From NCBI GenBank assembly GCA_017979445.1, contig CM030714.1, positions 5,704,001 to 5,768,000 of the forward strand: a stretch of 64,000 bases of DNA, in the 5' to 3' direction. The first letter of the stretch is position 1, and each line of letters opens with the position of its first letter. Under the pieces are notes generated by a model, which was not told the DNA's origin, ran no database searches, and saw only the letters and a program-made list of their open reading frames with translations. Of the stretch, positions 57,735 to 64,000 are shown piece by piece. Both the position numbers and the translations under genes were made by a program. Origin of the DNA: Akebia trifoliata. Taxonomy: Eukaryota; Streptophyta; Magnoliopsida; Ranunculales; Lardizabalaceae.

Positions 57735-58072
57735 AACACTTTTCTTACTTAGTTAGATTTCAAATCTTATTTAAAGGTTATTGAGCCCACAATCAAAACA
57801 ACGTCTTTCTTGATTTCATGGAAAAACTCATATCCAAAATTTGTTTTTTAATTTTTTTTAATTTTTTATTTTAGCTTGATCCAAGGTGTTGAAAACGGAC
57901 GGCTACCGAATTCTCAAAACTTAAATTAAAATATAATGGTGAAAAGCAATGTGTTTTTTTATATTTATTTTTTTTCAAAATTCTTAGAATTTCATTCTTT
58001 ACAATCCTATGACATCGGATCATGTTTTTAGATGTCAATATGTGAGTTCACGGCCTTTAGTAGGATTTAGAA
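57735..58072. mobile_element. F2 MITE, diverged
   Basis: CTTACTTAGTTAGATTTCAA, TTGAGCCCACAATC, CATCGGATCATGTTTTTAGA and the right end CGGCCTTTAGTAGGATTTAG follow the F2 plan. Confidence 0.6.
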
Positions 58073-59078
58073 AATGTAAAATAATATAAAATATTAAGAA
58101 TAAAGAAAGATTTGTCGAGTCTCTTGGGGTAGTCAACAAATTTTAGGCTAGCTAAAATAATATTTGTCACTTTTTGACAAAAAAAATGCTCTTTACGTTA
58201 GAGCATTGTTGGAGATACTCTTTAAGGCTTGATTTATTTAGAAAAGTCCATCGGATTGAGCAGACCGATGGTTCACACAACCTGTTTGCATATTTGTTTT
58301 ATTCCAATTTATATCTAAACATTCATCCATGATATTTAGAAAAGCCACAAGAATGTGACCGATGAATAGATGACACTTCCATTAGATGGGTTCCACAAAC
58401 AATGTTTAGTTATACCAAATATTTATGGACAGTGATATGCAAGATGTCAGATATATAAATGATCAAGTTTCCATTCATTTCGGCCTGCTAATTTCTGTCC
58501 TTTCCAATAGATGAAAGACATCCACATCGCTTGCTAGCAGTATATATATGATGTGAACTCTTTACCAGTTCGATGTATTATTGCTTGATGAGAATTCAAT
58601 AATTACCTGAACGATGACAATAAATAAATGTTCATAAACAATGGCACATACAAATCCAGCCCATCAGATCTTTTGGTTGTTAGAACCCTATGATCGTGTG
58701 TAATAATATGGCGAGCCCACTTCGATCCTCAAATACATACCTATTGATTGAGATAAACATGATATTTATAGTACATATGCAGTAGCACGTACCAGTCAAT
58801 AATTTGGGAATATTGCATATGTTTTGCATTTATAAAATTCAATTATTTCAAGATGAGTGTATATACCTTGGTGATGGAATGTGCAGCGACATCAAACCCC
58901 ATCAAATCGAGACAAAAATGACTTTATACCAAGACTCTCATTGATTTAATTCCCTAAAACCATATGGCCCTGCTCTAGTAAATAACAAATCTAAAACTAA
59001 ACCCTGAAAGACTAAATATCAACCATTCAAATCATTTGAAACTACACACACACACACACAGATATATATATATATATA
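58073..59078. other. Intergenic; (CA)n and (TA)n near 59043-59078
   Basis: No gene or inverted repeat is visible before the microsatellite that hosts the next FB element. Confidence 0.4.
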
Positions 59079-59456
59079 GGGTGGCGTTCAAGGGCCAACT
59101 TTTTAGCAAACTTTTTGGCAAAACATTTTTCAAAACATGGGTTAGAGGTTTTGGAATGGGCTGATTTTTGGTGAGGATGATCTCTTCACCGTAGAGATCA
59201 TCCTCACCAAAAATCAGCCAATTCCAAAACTTCTAACCCATGTTTACAAGTTGAAAAATCGTGGACCGTCCATTTTTTATAAACTGTTTTTGATGGGGTT
59301 AGAAGTTTGGGAATGGGCTGATTTTTGGTGATGATGATCTCCTCACCGTAGAGATCATTCTCACCAAAAATCAGCCTATTCCAAAATCTCTAACCCATGT
59401 TTTGAAAAATGTTTTCCCAAAAAGTTTGCTAAAAAGTTGGCCCTTGAACGCCCCCC
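59079..59456. mobile_element. FB foldback MITE, GGCGTTCAAGGGCCAA subfamily
   Basis: 378 bp between (TA)n tracts. The left end GGGTGGCGTTCAAGGGCCAA and right end TTGGCCCTTGAACGCCCCCC are inverted repeats, with AACTTTTTAGCAAACTTTTT inside and two well-kept hairpins. Confidence 0.85.
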
Positions 59457-59474
59457 ATATATATATATATATAA

Positions 59475-59881
59475 GGGTCAGGATCAAAGGACATGAAAAA
59501 ACATATGTAAAAACAATGTTCCATTAATAAATTTTCAAAATATAGGTTAGAAGTTTCGGATTGAGCTGATTTTTTGTGAGGATGACCTCTATGATAGGAA
59601 GATCATCTGGAAAAAAAAATCAGTCCAATCTAAAACTCCTAACCCCATTAAAAGTGATTTAGAATGTGGACCGTCGATTTTTTGCCAAATTTTTTCAATA
59701 ATTTGTAAATCACTTTTGATGGATTTAGAAATTTCAGATTGAGTTGATTTTTTGTGAGGATGATCTTCTCATCATAGTGACCAACCTCGCAAAAAATCAG
59801 CTCAATCCAAAACCTCTAACCCATGTTTTGAAAAACCATTGTTTTTACATATGTTTTTTCATATGGCCTGGAACCGCCCCC
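59475..59881. mobile_element. FB foldback MITE, GGTCAGGATCAAAGGACAT subfamily
   Basis: 407 bp. The left end is GGGTCAGGATCAAAGGACAT and the right end ATATGGCCTGGAACCGCCCC. Only an 18-base TA tract separates it from the previous FB copy. Hairpins are degenerate. Confidence 0.75.
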
Positions 59882-60689
59882 TATATATATGTTCATGATT
59901 AGCAATGTAGTGTAAATAGTTCAGAACAGCAAAAACTCAACACGAAACTTTCAATGCTTGTCTCTTTCAATCTCAGTGTCAACGTCAGATTCTTCTCTCT
60001 AGTTCATTAAAAAAAAAAAAAAAAATCTTAAATGCATCTTTTATTCTAATTGTTCAAAATACTATACCCTAAACAAATCATGTGCTTGGCATTCATATTG
60101 ACCGAATCCTCATTGGATACTTAGAATAATGGATGTTGGGTTATCTTTTTAGTATTGATGACTCTAAAATCAAAAGAAGATTAAATCCTAAAAATTTCAT
60201 AGAGAAACCTATGGTGTGGGTTCAAGTAACTTGCAAACAATTTTGGTATAACTTATACCAAAACTATGATGATCTAATATCAGCAGTCATTGAAACTGAA
60301 CTTGAACAGACATTTTTGTTTTTAATCTACTAGTCTGCACGCAATTTGTGTTGATTTGCATCATGGAAACCTAACCCTTATTAACATTGTTTTTCAGTCA
60401 AATCAAACCAAATTTATTCCCTATCTGCAACAAACAATGGTAAATAACAGAATTTATATCCTCGCACCTATTAATTTGTTCATTTTGGTTGTGTGTGATA
60501 AATAAAAATTGGTGTGCCAATAGAAATTATCGGTTAATATAAATTCCCTTGCTTGCTTGGCAATTTTTTTTTTTTTACTTTAGTTGCCGATATTTTAGAA
60601 AAGGGGGAAATTACTAACCATCTATGTATTACGCAAAAATGACTGAATTGTCTGATGTATGCATAGACAATTTGATGATTTTATCTTGA
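59882..60689. other. Intergenic, nothing recognised
   Basis: A 66-codon frame at 60133 shows no recognisable motif. An F4-like phrase (AAATTGGTGTGCCAATAGAAA) lies near 60505. Confidence 0.4.
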
Positions 60690-60812
60690 AAATTTCTATT
60701 GCCATGCCAACTTTTACTAAGAGCACCCCAATACGTGTTAATTCTTTGCTAATATCATATGAATTGGGGTGCTCTTAGTTATATCTGAAGTGGCAATAGA
60801 ATCTCTCTTTAT
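60690..60812. mobile_element. F4 MITE
   Basis: AAATTTCTATTGCCATGCCA and TGGCAATAGAATCTCTCTTT are inverted ends, and ACTAAGAGCACCCCAATAC faces ATTGGGGTGCTCTTAGTTA. Confidence 0.75.
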
Positions 60813-61611
60813 TTTTTTTATCCTTTGAGTTGAATGTAGATTCATAGGAAGGGTAAATAAGTAAATAGAAAAATTGAACGATGTTACTATAGTTCATGAT
60901 ATATACTTAAAAATTTGTTTTATTTGTTATTTCGGGCATATCTCTTTATCGTAGTCCTACTCCTAACCCTATAATTTTTTTTTATCAAGGAACATATTGC
61001 ACGAAAGGTACTAGAGATACTGTCCTAAAAAAAGGGTGCTGGAGATATATGGTAGATGTAACGAACTTTATGCTTTGAATCAAAATAAAGTTCCTTTTTT
61101 TTCCATCGAATCTTCATCTCCAAAGGTACCCAAGGAATGATGATGATAAAAACACATGCCTTGACTAAAGATAAGCTCAAGATATACTTGAATTGTGAAA
61201 TTGGAATAATTTTGGTAGCCAAATATTTGGAATAAAATCATAGTTTTAAATTTCGGCAAACGTGACTTGACTCAAGTCAAATGTTTGTGAGTTGAGTCAA
61301 GCCAACAGCTCATAGCGACAGCTTCATACCTTTTATTTTCAAACCTACCCTAATTTTGGTCCAATCAAATCTATAGTACTAACATCATGTCACAAGTGCA
61401 TTTTAGTAACCATTTGGAATTCTTGTTAATGTTAAACAATTTGGAAAAAATAAAAAATTATGAATCTTCAAACAATGTGTTTAATTTACATACATCTTGC
61501 TCTCCAATTCGAGTTAAAGGTATTGCTTCCTTCCATTGATTTTGTAAAATAATCAATTTTAGCAAGGTGAGTGAAATTCCTAATCATAGGAACCTATATA
61601 CCTAGATTGGT
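60813..61611. other. Intergenic, nothing recognised
   Basis: AT-rich; no gene. Confidence 0.4.
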
Positions 61612-62300
61612 TCATTGGATTACTCATTTTTTGGGTTGGATTAAGCTAAATATAAATGGCGCAAGCATCAACAGTTCAAGGATGGATGCATTATTAGAGA
61701 TGAGAAGGGACAAATGTTAGTTGCAACTAGCATCTTCTTCATAATCAATTCCAACAATGTTATTAACCAACCAACTACTCCAAAAGACCAATCTGATGGA
61801 GAAGGAGAGAAGAATGAATATAAGAGGGCCACGAGGCTTGACTAGGGTATGACACACCCGAGAGTGAAGGAAAATATACACTCAACACTCCCCCTCACCC
61901 ATAAGGGTGGAAAGATTCGAACTCGCAACCTGTACAAACTTAGTGTTCTAATACCATGTTAAATTTGGGGATCCAACTCAAAACCAATTGATTTTGAAGG
62001 GGCGTGTTGAGTGTATATTTTCCTCGGGTGTATCATACTCCAGCTAAGCCTCATGACCCTCTTATATTCATTATTCTCTCCTTCTCCATCAGATCAATCT
62101 TTTGGAGTAGTTGGTTGGTTAACAAATATTGTAGTTGAATTTATAGCCCTTGAATTAGGTCTTAAACTTGAAGTTAGGGGAAGAGAAATGGGATTATTGA
62201 ATCCGATTCTCCTTTAATTGTTGTGAGAGCTTTGAATGGAGGTGCTCATCCTTGGGTACATGGTAGATGAGATTCTAAATAGATGCTTTACAATGTTAAA
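61612..62300 (+). pseudogene. RNase H-like domain (LINE / RVT_3 type) fragment, interrupted
   Basis: Before the insertion at 61768 the frames read GWIKLNINGAS and then IIRDEKGQMLVATSIFF. After 62123 they resume NIVVEFIALELGLKLEV and, one frame over, IIESDSPLIVVRALNGGAHPW. These are the successive blocks of the RNase H-like domain found in plant LINEs and related ribonuclease H-like proteins (WIKLN-DGA, IRD, AEF-AL--GL, E-DS--VV-ALN). It has frameshifts, a stop near 62267, and is split by a foldback element. No reverse transcriptase is in view. Confidence 0.7.
61768..62123. mobile_element. Foldback element with a SINE-like loop, inserted in the RNase H fragment
   Basis: The arms of about 115 bp (from AACCAACCAACTACTCCAAA and to TTTGGAGTAGTTGGTTGGTT) match closely and include ATATAAGAGGG and AAAATATACACTCAACA. 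The loop, on the minus strand, contains GGTATTAGAACACTAAGTT and GGTTGCGAGTTCGAATC (B box), so it looks like a tRNA-derived SINE. Flanking AACAATGTT and AACAAATATT may be a decayed target duplication. Confidence 0.7.
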
Positions 62301-62819
62301 TAGTATCTATTGGAGCATCATTCAAATCTATTGGAAAGGTATGAAATGATTTAGAGTAGCGACTCATCCCATGAGGTTTTAGATGTCCTTCCCAATAGGT
62401 GAAGGCATGTACAAGATTGATTTGTTTTGATCAGGACTTGCCTCCATTCCTCCTTTTTCCAAATAATCCTTAGAACTTTCTTGTTACATTGAATGTGCAT
62501 TTTTATGGGTTGATCTTCATCCAATACTCCCTTAACCTCTAAAATGATACTTTTAAATATCCAAGATTATCCTTCTCAATTCTGACATTTTACAAATATA
62601 TCATTGATATGGACTTCCATTGACTTTCCTCATATGTTGTTGAACATTTTCATCACAAGATGTCGTTAGGTGATTCCTACACCTTTTATGGTGCTATATA
62701 TTGCGCCAAATCGCACTTCCTCTTATCCTTGGGCTCAATGTTGACTCTATCAACTTCATCATTATATCGTCACATTTAAGGCCGATGTTATGCATTGTTT
62801 CATGAGAAATTTCCCAAAA
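62301..62819. other. Intergenic, possibly more LINE remnant
   Basis: No clear frame. The segment near 62440 (LPPFL-type reading) could be the end of the LINE fragment but is too decayed to call. Confidence 0.3.
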
Positions 62820-63040
62820 TGCGATAAACTTCTGACGAAATTTTGATTTCGGCTCACTATTCATTTTTATTCCCAAAATGTGAACAACAAGATCACAGGT
62901 TTGCTACTTTTAGTGAGTTTGTCACTTTAAACTTGTGAGATCTTCACTTGAAAACTTGTGATCCCGTTGTTCACGTTTTGGGAATTAAAATAAACAGTTA
63001 TCCGAAATCGAGATTCCATCATATTGAACTTATGAAATGG
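62820..63040. mobile_element. F8 MITE, uninterrupted copy
   Basis: TTTTGATTTCGGCTCACTAT, TTTTATTCCCAAAATGTGAA and AAGATCACAGG on the left face CTTGTGATCC, GTTCACGTTTTGGGAATTAA and CCGAAATCGAGATTCC on the right. The loop has GAGTTTGTCACTTTAAACTT. Confidence 0.75.
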
Positions 63041-63437
63041 TAATTAGACTATGTGTTCCATAAGTTTTCTTTATTCTTCGTATTGTTCCACCATTTCTTC
63101 TCTTATTTCCTCTAGTTGCACCTAGAGTAATAGAATCACTTGGTGTGAGTAGGTCAGCCGAGGACCTTTTCCTTCTTAGAATATACCTAACATCATCGCC
63201 ATCTAGCTAACTAGTAATAAGCTTGATCTCACCATTGTTGGCTGTGTTATCTTCCCTTGACTCTTACTAATTTGATTTGATTCACGTACGTAGTAGATAA
63301 AAGTTGAGAGTAAAAGTAAAAGAAGAGGTAAGAAAGTAAGAAAAAGAGAAAGATAGATACAATCTTGGAGACAATGCTAAGAGTTTTGGGTGCAGATCTT
63401 CTATCAACTTAAATCTTTTTTTATGATGAATTTCAAT

Positions 63438-63707
63438 CACTAGTATAAAAAGACTTTAAACAACAGTTTTTAAATGAACTCTATGGATGTGATATCTATT
63501 CTTCTAATGAAAAAGAAGGTGTAAAAGGGGATTCTAGACATCGGATTTTTCTATTCTTCTAATGAAAATGTGTAAAAGGGGATACTAGATATCGAAAACT
63601 CAATGTCTAAAATTTATACATAAATCAGTGTCTAAAGTTCTGCACATTTTGACATAATCCCTCCGCTCGTGAATATTACACTTTAGAGTCTTTTTTGTAA
63701 TAGAGTG
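63438..63707. mobile_element. CACTA-type (CMC) MITE, 270 bp
   Basis: The left end CACTAGTATAAAAAGAC and the right end, on the minus strand, CACTCTATTACAAAAAAGAC are inverted repeats of CACTA type. AAT flanks both sides (63435-63437 and 63708-63710), the 3-bp duplication of this superfamily. The inside has a 43-bp tandem doublet (TTCTTCTAATGAAAA...GTGTAAAAGGGGAT). No transposase. Confidence 0.8.
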
Positions 63708-64000
63708 AATTGTCAAAAACTTTATTGATTATACAATCGCAGTCTGAACATTGCATACTTTATGCCTTCATCATTAAAGTTTATATAATTTTTTTGAAAG
63801 TCGTTGATCTACATATATCCTTCTTATTTATAAAAAAAAAAAAAAAAAAAAATTCAAAATATAAATCTTTATAGGCTTCGTGGAAGCTCTTTGCATCTAT
63901 CAAGTCCATAACATTGCTAAATTGTGGAGTTTTTGATTTACTTAATTTGTCAAATCGTAAATTATTTGATTATATAATAATTGCTTATTACATGGAACGA
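63708..64000. other. Intergenic to window end
   Basis: AT-rich with a poly(A) run near 63831-63852. Nothing recognised. Confidence 0.45.

Overview
This window is AT-rich nuclear DNA from a flowering plant, probably a eudicot; the species cannot be named from the sequence. The evidence is spliceosomal genes with GT-AG introns, plant-specific gene families (TRICHOME BIREFRINGENCE-LIKE, oil body-associated protein, wall-associated kinase) and a very high load of plant transposons. No prokaryotic features, rRNA, tRNA gene or CRISPR array was seen.

Layout. 1-6.2 kb is repeats and small DNA transposons. 6.2-14.4 kb holds a dead TBL gene (TBL-A) whose last intron and exon were duplicated in tandem. 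14.5-17.7 kb is again transposon-rich. 18.3-27.2 kb holds TBL-B, the only gene in the window that reads through intact: five exons, 1,068 coding bases, 355 residues, with GDS and D-C-S-H motifs. TBL-A and TBL-B are tandem paralogues with the same exon boundaries, a shared upstream region and a shared intron-4 insertion. TBL-B introns carry a solitary element, an LTR retrotransposon nested in another element, and a 645-bp near-perfect inverted repeat. 28-41 kb has no convincing gene: SINEs, MITEs, a TRIM-like remnant, a degenerate tandem array and a 2.1-kb PIF/Harbinger-like element. 41.3-42.7 kb is an oil body-associated protein (OBAP1-like) gene with a good seed/ABA-type promoter but a frameshift and a nonsense codon. 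44.4-44.8 kb looks like a promoter and first coding exon of an unrecognised gene. 45-64 kb is mostly transposons, with pieces of a Ty3/gypsy integrase, a wall-associated kinase-like gene and a LINE-type RNase H domain, and a minisatellite.

The most striking non-gene signal is one family of foldback elements (called FB here), about 12 copies in 64 kb, usually 355-407 bp. Each has two internal hairpins of conserved sequence, ends that share a short GGG....GTTCA-like terminus, and subterminal inverted repeats that differ between subfamilies. One copy has a clean 9-bp target duplication, which points to a Mutator-like origin. Many sit in TA repeats, several as adjacent pairs. Other repeat families are labelled F2 (TTAGTAAG type), F3 (AGAAAGTCTTCA type), F4 (about 120 bp, ACCAACTTTTACTAA type), F5 (GGGCACACGTTAAAGTGCA type) and F8 (CCCAAAATGTGAAC type). 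These labels are mine, and all family names and dates are by-eye judgements.
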